Shown in pieces: positions 6,090 to 13,799 of a DNA stretch of 64,000 nucleotides (positions are counted from its first letter, which is position 1; each line of letters opens with the position of its first letter). Under the pieces are notes generated by a model. That model was not told the origin of the DNA. It made no database searches and saw only the letters and a program-made list of their open reading frames with translations. The stretch is from positions 1 through 64,000 of the forward strand of contig JBAYES010000002.1 of NCBI GenBank assembly GCA_041667545.1, given 5' to 3'. This DNA comes from SLID01 sp041667545. GTDB lineage: Bacteria > Omnitrophota > Gorgyraeia > Tantalellales > Tantalellaceae. The position numbers and the translations under genes were made by a program.

Positions 6090-6530
6090 GTGAAGATATC
6101 TTACAAAGGGGATTATTCGCTGAAGGCTATGCTTGATCTGTCTGAGCATTACGGAATAGAACTTGTAACGAGCCGTGATATGGCAAGAAGAATAGATGCC
6201 CCTGTTAAATTTTTAGAGCAGGTCTTGCTGCAGCTTAAAAAGGGAGGGTTTATAGAAAGCAGGCGGGGGAAAGAAGGGGGATATATGCTTTCCAAGCCTC
6301 CGGGTGAAATCTCGGTTGGAGATGTGGTAAGATATGTGGACGGGCCTATAGAACCCATCGCCTGTTTGAATTATGAATATGCGGATTGTACCGATATTAA
6401 AAGATGTGTTTTAAGAAAGTTGTGGGAAAAAGTTCACAAAGCGACGACCGAGATAATTGATAACGTAACATTCGAGGATCTGGCAGTTGAGGCGGGAGCC
6501 GGAAGCAAGGTACTGTCGTACTCAATATAG
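6090..6530 (+). CDS. Rrf2 family transcriptional regulator (IscR/CymR-like)
   Basis: A 146-residue winged-helix protein of Rrf2 length. The N-terminus (SYKGDYSLKAMLDLSEHY) and wing (GKEGGYMLSKPPGEISVGDVV) are typical. Three Cys, in ACLNYEYADCTDIKRC, occupy the place of the [2Fe-2S] ligands of IscR, so an iron-sulfur cluster is possible. The genes just downstream make homocysteine and cysteine, which resembles CymR control of cysteine metabolism in Firmicutes. Both ideas remain open: IscR-like (cluster sensing) or CymR-like (cysteine sensing). Start is GTG with AAAAGGAGAAAA ahead. Confidence 0.85.
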   Translation: MKISYKGDYSLKAMLDLSEHYGIELVTSRDMARRIDAPVKFLEQVLLQLKKGGFIESRRGKEGGYMLSKPPGEISVGDVVRYVDGPIEPIACLNYEYADCTDIKRCVLRKLWEKVHKATTEIIDNVTFEDLAVEAGAGSKVLSYSI

Positions 6531-6610
6531 GGAAAACGGATAGAAAATTATTTGAAAATGGGATTTGATCGGACGAGAATAAGTCCCTGGAACAAAAAGG
6601 AGAAAATAAA

Positions 6611-7900
6611 ATGAGTAAACTTGACGGTAAATTAAAGAAGGAAACGCTTGCGCTGCACGGCGGGCAGGAACCCGACCCGGCCACCGGATCCCGCGCCGTG
6701 CCCATTTATCAGACGACTTCCTATCAGTTCAAAAGTACCGAGCATGCCGCGGATCTTTTCGGGCTCAAGGAGTTCGGGAATATATACACGCGTCTTATGA
6801 ACCCCACCACGGATGTTTTTGAGAAAAGGGTTGCCGCTCTCGACGGCGGGGTGGGAGCTCTCGCGGTATCAAGCGGCCAGTCTGCTATAACAATTGCTCT
6901 CCTTAATATAGCGCAGGCGGGAGACGAGATCGTATCGGCTGATAATCTTTACGGGGGGACGTATAATCTCTTTCATCACACGTTCCCGCGACTGGGCGTA
7001 AAGGTGAATTTTGTTCCTTCCAACGATCTTGAAGCGCTTGAAAAGGCCATTACAAAAAAGACAAAGGCCGTTTATGCCGAATCAATAGGTAACCCGAAAC
7101 TGAATGTGGCAGATCTTGATGGAATTTCAGAGATCGCTCACAGGAACGGGGTGCCGTTCGTCCTTGATAATACGGTTTCCCCGTATCTCCTAAGCCCTAT
7201 AGAGCACGGCGTTGACATAGTTGTGTATTCTGCTACAAAGTTCATAGGAGGGCATGGCACGAGTATAGGCGGGGTCATAGTAGACTCCGGGAAATTCGAT
7301 TGGACAAGCGGTAAGTTCCCGCTGATCTCGGATTCCGATAAGAGTTACCATGGTATAAATTTTATAGAAGCCCTTAAACCTTCAGGTAACATAGCGTACA
7401 TAGTTAAGGCGCGGGTCACGCTTCTGCGGGATCTCGGGCCGGCTCTATCACCGTTCAATTCTTTTCTGTTCCTGCAGGGGCTTGAAACATTGCATTTGAG
7501 ATTGCCCAGACATGCGGAAAACGCCCTATCTGTGGCCAGGTATCTTAAGGGACATCCCAAGGTGACCTGGGTCAATTATCCCGGGCTTAGCGATAGCCCT
7601 GAAAAGGAGAGAGTGAAAAAATATCTTCCTCGCGGTGCCGGAGCTATATTGGGTTTTGGCATAAAAGGAGGGCTTGAAGCCGGGAAAAAGTTTATTGATT
7701 CTCTGGAACTCATCTCGCATCTCGCGAACGTGGGCGACGCTAAAACCCTTGCGATACATCCTGCGACGACAACGCATCAGCAGTTATCACCGAAAGAACA
7801 GGCGGATACGGGGGTTACCCCTGATTTTATAAGGCTGTCAATCGGACTGGAACATACAGATGACATAATCGAGGACATCGAACAGGCTTTGTCCAGATAA
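6611..7900 (+). CDS. metY: O-acetylhomoserine sulfhydrylase (PLP-dependent)
   Basis: A 429-residue Cys/Met-metabolism PLP enzyme. The PLP lysine is K210 in VVYSATKFIGGHG, and the substrate end carries ETLALHGGQEPDPATG and RLMNPTTDVFE. The length and the GGHGTSIGG segment fit O-acetylhomoserine sulfhydrylase, which makes homocysteine from acetylhomoserine and sulfide, rather than cystathionine synthase. It would assimilate sulfide directly, sensible in an anaerobe. It lies 80 bp after the Rrf2 gene with RBS AAAGGAG and is likely under its control, together with cysK. Confidence 0.9.
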   Translation: MSKLDGKLKKETLALHGGQEPDPATGSRAVPIYQTTSYQFKSTEHAADLFGLKEFGNIYTRLMNPTTDVFEKRVAALDGGVGALAVSSGQSAITIALLNIAQAGDEIVSADNLYGGTYNLFHHTFPRLGVKVNFVPSNDLEALEKAITKKTKAVYAESIGNPKLNVADLDGISEIAHRNGVPFVLDNTVSPYLLSPIEHGVDIVVYSATKFIGGHGTSIGGVIVDSGKFDWTSGKFPLISDSDKSYHGINFIEALKPSGNIAYIVKARVTLLRDLGPALSPFNSFLFLQGLETLHLRLPRHAENALSVARYLKGHPKVTWVNYPGLSDSPEKERVKKYLPRGAGAILGFGIKGGLEAGKKFIDSLELISHLANVGDAKTLAIHPATTTHQQLSPKEQADTGVTPDFIRLSIGLEHTDDIIEDIEQALSR

Positions 7901-7945
7901 AAAAATAAAAGGAATAACACCCCCATTTCCAGACAGGAGGTTGAT

Positions 7946-8881
7946 ATGAGCAATATCTACAATGATATCACAAAAACAACGGGTAGAACTCCGCTTGTTA
8001 AGATAAATGCCATGGCGGAGGGGCTGGGAGCCACTATTCTGGCGAAACTTGAATTTTTCAATCCTCTCTCGAGTGTTAAGGACCGGATCGGCGCCGCCAT
8101 GATCGAATCGGCGGAAAAAGAAGGTAAGCTGGGTAAAGGTTCCGTGATAATCGAACCTACAAGCGGGAATACCGGGATAGCTCTGGCTTTTGTGGCCGCC
8201 GCTAAAGGGTACAGGCTTGTATTGACCATGCCGGATACCATGAGCGTAGAGCGCCGTCAGCTTCTGGGCATATTAGGGGCTGAACTTGTTTTGACCGAAG
8301 GAGCGAAAGGGATGAAAGGAGCAGTGGAGAAGGCCGAGGAATTGACCGCGAATACAGCAAATAGCTACATGCCCCAACAGTTCAATAACCCGGCAAATCC
8401 CGAAGTACACAGGCGCACAACGGCGGAAGAGATATGGCATGATACCTGTGGAAGCGTAGATATATTCATTGCCGGAATAGGTACGGGCGGAACGATAACA
8501 GGTGTGGGAGAGGTTTTAAAGGCGCGAAAGCCTTCTGTCCGGATTATAGGGCTTGAGCCGGAAGATTCACCGGTCCTTTCCGGCGGAAAACCGGGTTCGC
8601 ATAAGATACAGGGCCTCGGCGCGGGGTTCATTCCCCGGGTACTGAATCGTGACATCATAGATGAGATAATAACTGTCAGCCATGAAGATGCCGGGGAGAC
8701 CACAAGAAAACTCGCTAAAACTGATGGTATTTTAGGCGGGATTTCAAGCGGTGCTGCCGTATGGGCGGCTCTTGAGGTGGCAAAACGTTCCGACTCCAAA
8801 GGGAAAACTATTGTTACCGTGCTTCCGAGTTCCGGGGAGAGATATCTTTCAACGTGGCTTTTTCAGGGAATGAGCGCTTAA
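7946..8881 (+). CDS. cysK: Cysteine synthase A
   Basis: A 311-residue fold-type II PLP enzyme. K45 in NPLSSVKDRIG binds PLP; PTSGNTG (residues 71-77) contacts substrate; GIGTGGTITG holds the phosphate of PLP. It replaces the acetyl group of O-acetylserine by sulfide to give cysteine. RBS AGGAGG precedes the ATG. Together with metY it gives two sulfide-fixing routes under one presumed regulator. No serine acetyltransferase gene (cysE) is present in the window. Confidence 0.93.
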   Translation: MSNIYNDITKTTGRTPLVKINAMAEGLGATILAKLEFFNPLSSVKDRIGAAMIESAEKEGKLGKGSVIIEPTSGNTGIALAFVAAAKGYRLVLTMPDTMSVERRQLLGILGAELVLTEGAKGMKGAVEKAEELTANTANSYMPQQFNNPANPEVHRRTTAEEIWHDTCGSVDIFIAGIGTGGTITGVGEVLKARKPSVRIIGLEPEDSPVLSGGKPGSHKIQGLGAGFIPRVLNRDIIDEIITVSHEDAGETTRKLAKTDGILGGISSGAAVWAALEVAKRSDSKGKTIVTVLPSSGERYLSTWLFQGMSA

Positions 8882-8962
8882 GCCCGGAATTAACGGTATG
8901 TTCCGCAAAAGGTCTTGAGAGGGGCTTTCATTTTAGGGTGTCTTGTGGTAGAACATAACTAA

Positions 8963-9622
8963 ATGCGCGCGCAATGTTCGGAAAATAATGCATGCAGGTT
9001 ATGCGGAGCTGTAAGAGGTCTCTCATCTATCCGTGGTATGGATGAGAGGAATTACTATTTCTGTGAAAGCTGTTATCTTATCTTTGTTGACAAAGATCAG
9101 TTGCCCGATGAAAATGAGGAAAAAGAAAGATATTTGACGCATAAGAACGGAATTGAATTCAAGGGTTATGTGGAATTTCTAATGCAGGCGGTGGATCCGG
9201 CTCTTGAGTTTATGGAAAAAGGTCAGATAGGCCTTGATTATGGATGCGGCCCGGGACCTGCTATTTCGGAAATATTGAAAGAAAAAGGATATATCTGCGA
9301 AAATTTTGACCCTTTTTTTGCCGGACACAAGCTTGATAAAAAATTCAATTTCATTTTTTCCACAGAAGTGTTCGAACACTTTTTCCGTCCGGGAAAAGAA
9401 ATTTCCAAGATAAGCTCATTGCTGGAGCCCGGCGGAATACTGGTGGCAATGACGGAGAGATGGACCAGTTCCGAGCAATTTTCACGGTGGTACTATACAA
9501 GAGATAATTCACATGTCTGTTTTTATCACTCAAGGACATTCGATCATATTTCCGAAAAATTCTTTTTCGAGAAATTATTTGATGATGGAAAGCGGGTGAT
9601 GATCTTAAGAAAAATGAACTAA
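8963..9622 (+). CDS. Class I SAM-dependent methyltransferase with N-terminal zinc-ribbon-like segment
   Basis: 219 residues. The N-terminus has CRLCG and YYFCESC, four Cys that could bind zinc. The SAM-binding motif I is IGLDYGCGPGPA, followed by a FSTEVFEHFF segment typical of Methyltransf_12/25 proteins. The substrate is not evident; similar proteins are annotated as tellurite-resistance-like or small-molecule methyltransferases. The ATG at 8963 has no clear RBS. It is 81 bp after cysK and may be a separate unit. Confidence 0.75.
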   Translation: MRAQCSENNACRLCGAVRGLSSIRGMDERNYYFCESCYLIFVDKDQLPDENEEKERYLTHKNGIEFKGYVEFLMQAVDPALEFMEKGQIGLDYGCGPGPAISEILKEKGYICENFDPFFAGHKLDKKFNFIFSTEVFEHFFRPGKEISKISSLLEPGGILVAMTERWTSSEQFSRWYYTRDNSHVCFYHSRTFDHISEKFFFEKLFDDGKRVMILRKMN

Positions 9623-9647
9623 AGCCAGAGCCTGAGGAGGAGAAAAA

Positions 9648-9827
9648 ATGCCGTACATTAATCTGAAGCTTGTGGGCAAGCTTACAAAAGCGCAAAAGTC
9701 CAAGATAGCCCGGGAATTTGCCGGCACTCTTTTAAAAGTTGCCGGTAAGCCTAAGGAGAGTTTGTATCTTGTTATCGACGAAGTTGACGGAAAGAATTGG
9801 GCAAAGGGCGATAAATTTTTCGGATAG
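9648..9827 (+). CDS. 4-oxalocrotonate tautomerase family protein
   Basis: A 59-residue protein beginning M-P-Y-I-N-L-K-L; removal of Met would expose Pro-1, the catalytic base of the tautomerase superfamily. Later KSKIAREFAGTLLKVAGKPKESLYLVIDEV matches the helix-strand pattern, and the last residues (NWAKGDKFF) resemble 4-OT ends. The substrate is unknown. Strong RBS GAGGAGGAG. The gene is followed directly by the first 23-bp tandem array. Confidence 0.8.
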   Translation: MPYINLKLVGKLTKAQKSKIAREFAGTLLKVAGKPKESLYLVIDEVDGKNWAKGDKFFG

Positions 9828-9848
9828 AAAACGTTTCCGTTGTCTGGG

Positions 9849-9976
9849 GGGACAGGTGTGGGTTTGGATTTGGGACAGATGTAGGTTTGGAACTGGGACG
9901 GGTGTGGGATTGGGAACAGGACAGGTGTGGGATCAAACGAGGGACGGGTGTAAGATTAAACTGAGAACCGTCCCTG
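9849..9976 (+). repeat. Array of five 23-bp units, copy A
   Basis: Unit starts at 9849, 9872, 9895, 9919 and 9941 (period 22-24 bp). The consensus is GGGACAGGTGTGGGTTTGG plus a few variable bases. The array ends in an inverse cap, AGAACCGTCCCTGAA, complementary to the GGGACGG start of the last unit. The cap lies only a few bases before the Shine-Dalgarno of the next gene. A sister array lies at 38584-38755. Confidence 0.85.
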
Positions 9977-9989
9977 AAAAGGAGGGGGA

Positions 9990-10244
9990 ATGAAAAGGCA
10001 TATTATGATACTTCTGGTGGGGAAAAGGAAAGAGTCGGCGGACAGGGTGCAGAAGACCCTTACGGGATGGGGGTGTCTTATTAAGACCAGGGTCGGTCTG
10101 CATGAAGGTGTCCTCGATGATTGTACCAATACCGGGCTTATAATGCTCGAGCTTGTGGGAGATGTTAAAAAACATAAGGAGCTCAAAAGGAAATTGGAAC
10201 TTCTTCCCGGCGTTAATGTTAAACTGGTTACTGTATCTCTGTAA
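9990..10244 (+). CDS. TM1266-like iron-only hydrogenase system regulator
   Basis: An 84-residue ACT-like protein with HIMILLVGKRKESADRVQ, GLIMLELVGD and a final PGVNVKLVTVSL. This matches the small TM1266 family, often encoded beside [FeFe]-hydrogenase genes and named a putative iron-only hydrogenase system regulator; its mechanism is not established. The hydrogenase operon begins 3 kb downstream, consistent with that link. RBS GGAGGGGG. Translation starts immediately after the 23-bp array, whose last inverted unit could pair near the RBS. Confidence 0.75.
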   Translation: MKRHIMILLVGKRKESADRVQKTLTGWGCLIKTRVGLHEGVLDDCTNTGLIMLELVGDVKKHKELKRKLELLPGVNVKLVTVSL

Positions 10245-10300
10245 CTCTCCTGCCGTTACTCCTCGGAATCTACGGGGACACACTTAGAAGCATGTGCATT

Positions 10301-10342
10301 TACCCGGTACGGAAATAAGCTTGTACCGGGTAAGTATATTTT
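10301..10342 (+). terminator. Terminator-like hairpin after the TM1266-like gene
   Basis: TACCCGGTAC (10301-10310) pairs with GTACCGGGTA (10323-10332), followed by AGTATATTTTT. Part of the same sequence (GGGGACAC, then CCCGGTAC) reappears at 10662-10696 on the other side of a MITE, as an imperfect 35-bp direct repeat. Confidence 0.6.
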
Positions 10343-10361
10343 TAAAGTCCACTCATGGGGG

Positions 10362-10658
10362 GGTAACATCTCAGTCATCTGCAGTAAATTCCTACCCCGT
10401 CGTCACGAGGAGCCCCCGAAGGGGGCGACGAAGTGATCTCAAAATATGAAAATATCTCAGAGAGGGATTGCTTCGTCACTCACTTCGTTCGTTCCTCGCA
10501 ACGACGGTCGGAGAGGGATTGATTCGGCCCTATGCCAAGTCTGCCGAAATCCTGAGCCATAGCATTTATCACGATACGAAGGGCTTCACCCGCCTTCGGC
10601 GGGTTCGTAAAGACGGGCGTGGGGACGCTACATTTCTGCGGAGAACTGAAATGTTACC
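10362..10658. mobile_element. MITE family 2, 297 bp
   Basis: Terminal inverted repeats GGTAACATCTCAGT (10362-10375) and ACTGAAATGTTACC (10645-10658). The sequence ATGGGGG is present on both sides (10355-10361 and 10659-10665), consistent with a 7-bp target duplication. The interior shares GAAGTGAGTGACGAAG-type and CTGAGCCATAG-type blocks with family 1. No coding capacity; the open frames across it read palindromic repeat. Confidence 0.75.
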
Positions 10659-10706
10659 ATGGGGGACACTTACGAGCATAATTTTGCACCCGGTACAAGG
10701 GTAAAG

Positions 10707-10724
10707 TTGTGAAAAAAATCACAA
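10707..10724. promoter_or_regulatory. Rex operator upstream of rex
   Basis: TTGTGAAAAAAATCACAA is a perfect TTGTGA/TCACAA palindrome with a six-base centre. It matches the Rex consensus TTGTGAA-N4-TTCACAA except for one base. It lies eight bases before the -35 of the rex gene, implying autorepression when NADH is low. The same pattern also fits a CRP-type site, but its position before rex makes Rex the better reading. Confidence 0.8.
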
Positions 10725-10731
10725 AAAATAC

Positions 10732-10759
10732 TTGCGTCTTAAAATTTTTATGTTAGAAT
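10732..10759 (+). promoter_or_regulatory. rex promoter
   Basis: TTGCGT (10732-10737), 16-bp spacer, TAGAAT (10754-10759), 34 bp before the rex ATG. It probably drives rex and the sensor kinase, and possibly the hydrogenase operon, since no other promoter is evident before hndB. Confidence 0.6.
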
Positions 10760-10792
10760 GTCCCTGTTAATGGGAAAAAAGGGGCAATAAAA

Positions 10793-11443
10793 ATGTTTGA
10801 AAGAACAATAAATCGTATTTGCGGGTACAAAAACGCGCTTTATAGGTTTAAAAAGCTTGGGTTTGTCAGGGTTTTTTCGGATAATCTGTCAGATGCCGTA
10901 GGGGTAACGCCTTCACAGGTGCGCAAAGATTTTTCCATGTTCGCCATTTCCGGGAATAAACGGGGCGGGTATAAGGTAGACGAGCTTTTGGAGAAAATAT
11001 GTTTTATCCTGGGGAAAGACGATGTATGTAATGTGGTCGTGGTCGGCGCGGGGAATATAGGTCTTGCTCTTATGAAATACGGAGGTTTCGAAAAAGAGAA
11101 CATGACCATAAAAGCGGCTTTTGACATAGATCCGGCAAAATTTTCCGAAAAAGAAAATATACCTGTTTTGCCGCTTTCAGAACTTGCCGTATATGTGAAA
11201 AAGGAAGATATTAAAGTGGGCATAATAGCCGTACCCGATATTGCCGCTCAGCATGTGGCCGATCTTATGGTTGCGGCGGGGGTGAGGGGTATATTGAATT
11301 TCGCGCCGATACTTTTGAGATGCGGCGGCGAGACGGTTGTTAAGAACGTTAATCTTGAGCTTGAGCTTGAGAACATAATATATTTTGTCAACGCGCGCGA
11401 AAAAAAAGGGACAGTCCTGGAACATGAAACCAAGCAGCCTTAA
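10793..11443 (+). CDS. rex: Redox-sensing transcriptional repressor Rex
   Basis: 216 residues in the usual two-domain order. The N-terminal winged helix includes VTPSQVRKDFSMF, the DNA-recognition segment. The Rossmann domain starts VVVVGAGNIGLALMKY, and the protein ends in a helix that would swap between subunits. Rex senses the NADH/NAD+ ratio and represses fermentative and hydrogenase genes when NAD+ is high. It sits directly upstream of an NAD(P)-linked [FeFe]-hydrogenase operon with a matching operator ahead. The sensor-kinase gene overlaps its 3' end. Confidence 0.95.
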   Translation: MFERTINRICGYKNALYRFKKLGFVRVFSDNLSDAVGVTPSQVRKDFSMFAISGNKRGGYKVDELLEKICFILGKDDVCNVVVVGAGNIGLALMKYGGFEKENMTIKAAFDIDPAKFSEKENIPVLPLSELAVYVKKEDIKVGIIAVPDIAAQHVADLMVAAGVRGILNFAPILLRCGGETVVKNVNLELELENIIYFVNAREKKGTVLEHETKQP

Positions 11444-13253
11444 GCGGTCGATGATATATAATTTTCTTATTGTTATACTCTTTATGAGTGTCTCCATAGG
11501 GGTTCTCGGGTTCAATGTTATACGTAAAGAGATAATCGAAAAAGCCCAGCATCGTGTGGATAGTTATATGAAGTCTGCCCGCATACTTTACGAGACTATG
11601 ATATCTTCCACCGGTAAAGAGCTGAGCCTTTTGACCAAGCTCGATGATGTGGAAGAGATAAGGACGAGGGCGGATCTTGACTATCTTCACATTGTTGATA
11701 AACAGGATTTTGATAAGCTTAGAAGCGGGATAGCCCTAAGTTCATTGGATGGGAGCGAGGCGTCCGGAACAAGAATAATATCTTCCCGTGAACTCGAGAA
11801 AATGGGAAGGGGCCTGGATGAAAAGCTGAGAACAGAGGTAATTTCGACCCCGGGGGAGAAAGACTTTGAACCGTATTATCTGGAAGGTGTAATGGCCATG
11901 GAATACGCGAGGCCTGTTCTGGACGGAAACGGGAACGTTGAAAAAGTGCTTTACGGCGGCAGGATAATAAACGGAAGAAGCGAAGTAGTGGACACGATGA
12001 GAGATATCATGTTCGGAGAAGAAGTATATTCAGGAAAACCTGTCGGCACGGTAACTATTTTTCAGGGAGATGTGCGAATAGCGACCAATGTCGTTAAGAG
12101 ATCCGGCGACAGAGCCGTGGGAACAAAAGTTTCCCGGGAAGTTTATGAACATGTCATCGGCTCCGGCAAGAACTGGTCGGACAGGGCGCTTGTTGTTTCC
12201 GACTGGTATCTTACGGCATACGAGCCGATAAGGGATATAGAGGGCGACATAATAGGAATGCTCTATGTGGGGATACTTGAACGGCCTTTCTTTGACATGG
12301 CAAAAAAAGTGTTTCTAATGTTCTTTGCCATAGTGACGGGTTCTGTTTTTCTGGCCTTGATCATATCGCTACTGCTCGCGGGGTCTTTTGTCAAGCCTGT
12401 TAATAGACTTGTTGAAGGAACGGCAAGGATCTCCAGGGGAGAGCTTGATCACAGGGTCAATGTGGATACGTCCATTGAGGACCTGAGATGGCTCGAAGTC
12501 TCGTTCAATGAAATGGCCGAGAGCCTTGAGTCCCGGAACAATGACCTTGTTCTGGCAAAGGAAAAAAGGGAGGCCCTGAACAAGAGGTATCTTGACCTGA
12601 TAAGTTTTGTTTCCCATGAGCTTAAGGGCATATTAGCCTCGACAATACTCAATGCTTACTCGGTCAGGGATGGTTTTTTGGGGATGGTCAATTTTAAACA
12701 GCAGAAGGCGCTGGACTCTATAACACGTAACCTTGATCATCTCGACGCTACCGTAAAGAATTTTCTCAATCTGAGCCGTATTGAGAAAGGGGATATGGGC
12801 GTAATTAAAAAACAGGTTTTTCTAAGAGAAGAGGTTTTCGCGGTGGCTGTTGAGACTTTTTTGAAACAGATATCCGAAAAAGAAATGGAAATAAGGAACA
12901 ATATACCTGCCGAACTTTCGGTGCCGGCCGACAGGGATCTTCTGCAGGTGGTAGCGAACAATCTTGTAAGTAATGCCGTTAAATACGGATCGCGCGGGGG
13001 AAAAATAGAGATAAATTTTGAAGACAGAGAAGATAAATTTAAAATATCGGTGTATAATGACGGAAGGGTTTTGGGAGAAGGCGAGATCAAGAACCTATTT
13101 CACAGGTTTTCGCGGTTGGACGCTCCGGAAACAAAGAACGCTAAAGGCACTGGACTTGGCCTTTTCATTTCCAGGGAAATAGTGGAGAAACACGGCGGGA
13201 CTATGTACGTGGAGCCGGGCAAGGACGGTAACTCGTTCGTATTTGAGATATAG
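11424..13253 (+). CDS. Membrane sensor histidine kinase with extracytoplasmic Cache domain
   Basis: About 609 residues. TM1 at about 8-30, an extracytoplasmic Cache_3/Cache_2-type domain at about 35-275 (GTVTIFQGDVRIATNV, WYLTAYEPIRD), TM2 at about 283-310, HAMP, a HisKA domain with phosphoacceptor H398 in SFVSHELKGIL, and an HATPase domain with NLVSNAVKYG and GTGLGLFISREI. The usual proline after the H-box is missing. The ATG at 11424 inside rex is preferred; an earlier in-frame start at 11385 adds a non-conserved tail. Cache domains bind small metabolites outside the membrane. No response regulator is adjacent; the nearest is at 19631. Confidence 0.85.
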   Translation: MKPSSLKRSMIYNFLIVILFMSVSIGVLGFNVIRKEIIEKAQHRVDSYMKSARILYETMISSTGKELSLLTKLDDVEEIRTRADLDYLHIVDKQDFDKLRSGIALSSLDGSEASGTRIISSRELEKMGRGLDEKLRTEVISTPGEKDFEPYYLEGVMAMEYARPVLDGNGNVEKVLYGGRIINGRSEVVDTMRDIMFGEEVYSGKPVGTVTIFQGDVRIATNVVKRSGDRAVGTKVSREVYEHVIGSGKNWSDRALVVSDWYLTAYEPIRDIEGDIIGMLYVGILERPFFDMAKKVFLMFFAIVTGSVFLALIISLLLAGSFVKPVNRLVEGTARISRGELDHRVNVDTSIEDLRWLEVSFNEMAESLESRNNDLVLAKEKREALNKRYLDLISFVSHELKGILASTILNAYSVRDGFLGMVNFKQQKALDSITRNLDHLDATVKNFLNLSRIEKGDMGVIKKQVFLREEVFAVAVETFLKQISEKEMEIRNNIPAELSVPADRDLLQVVANNLVSNAVKYGSRGGKIEINFEDREDKFKISVYNDGRVLGEGEIKNLFHRFSRLDAPETKNAKGTGLGLFISREIVEKHGGTMYVEPGKDGNSFVFEI

Positions 13254-13403
13254 GGTTCTGCAAAATAGCGTTTTCACGTCGTTGCGAGGGAGCGAAGCGA
13301 CCGAAGCAATCTTATAACTTGTTATATTTATTGAGATTGCTTCGTCACTCACTTCGTTCGTTCCTCGCAAAGACGGTATAAAAGTCCATTTTGCAGAACC
13401 CTA
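13251..13403. mobile_element. MITE family 1, copy 2 (153 bp, short form)
   Basis: TAGGGTTCTGCAAAATAGC at the left and its near-perfect inverse at the right (ATTTTGCAGAACCCTA). A perfect 10-bp duplication ATTTGAGATA flanks it (13241-13250 and 13404-13413). The kinase stop codon TAG is formed by the first bases of the element, so the insertion defines the gene's 3' end. Confidence 0.9.
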
Positions 13404-13430
13404 ATTTGAGATATATAAAGGAGGTTAAGA

Positions 13431-13787
13431 GTGCGCACACCTTTAGAGACCATACGAAAGAAAAGGGCGGAAGCCATCAGCAGAATAGTTGGGAAGGGAT
13501 ATCTGTCCACCAAAAGGGTTTATGTGGGAATGGCTACCTGTGAAATAGCCGCGGGATCGGATGAAGTGATGAAGGTGTTCCAGGACGCCATAAAAGGCGG
13601 GCTTTCAGGAGTGTATCTGAGCCAGAAGGGCTGTGCCGGAAGATGTAACCTTGAGCCTACCGTAGAAGTAGTGGAAACGGGAAAGATCCCGGTCAAGTAT
13701 GGAAAGATCGATCCGGTACGGGCAAAAGAAATAATAGAAAAGCATTTAAAAAGAGGCGAGGTCATAAAAGAGTGGGTCATAAAATAA
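13431..13787 (+). CDS. hndB: HndB-like [2Fe-2S] thioredoxin-fold hydrogenase subunit
   Basis: 118 residues, GTG start with AAAGGAGGTTAAG ahead. Cys37 in MATCEIAAGSDE and the pair in QKGCAGRCNLEP lie where the thioredoxin-like ferredoxin fold puts cluster ligands; only three Cys are in conserved positions. It matches HndB of the four-subunit NADP-reducing hydrogenase of Desulfovibrio fructosivorans. Gene order here is B-C-D-A rather than A-B-C-D. The spacing to hndC is 12 bp, so they are one operon. Confidence 0.85.
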   Translation: MRTPLETIRKKRAEAISRIVGKGYLSTKRVYVGMATCEIAAGSDEVMKVFQDAIKGGLSGVYLSQKGCAGRCNLEPTVEVVETGKIPVKYGKIDPVRAKEIIEKHLKRGEVIKEWVIK

Positions 13788-13799
13788 AAAGAGGATGAA

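Noticed and set aside
9739..9993. 84-codon ORF
   Set aside because: Its Gly/Arg/Thr-rich second half is the 23-bp array translated; the real genes are the tautomerase and the TM1266-like gene.
10468..10704. 78-codon ORF
   Set aside because: Lies within MITE family 2; composition is that of the repeat.
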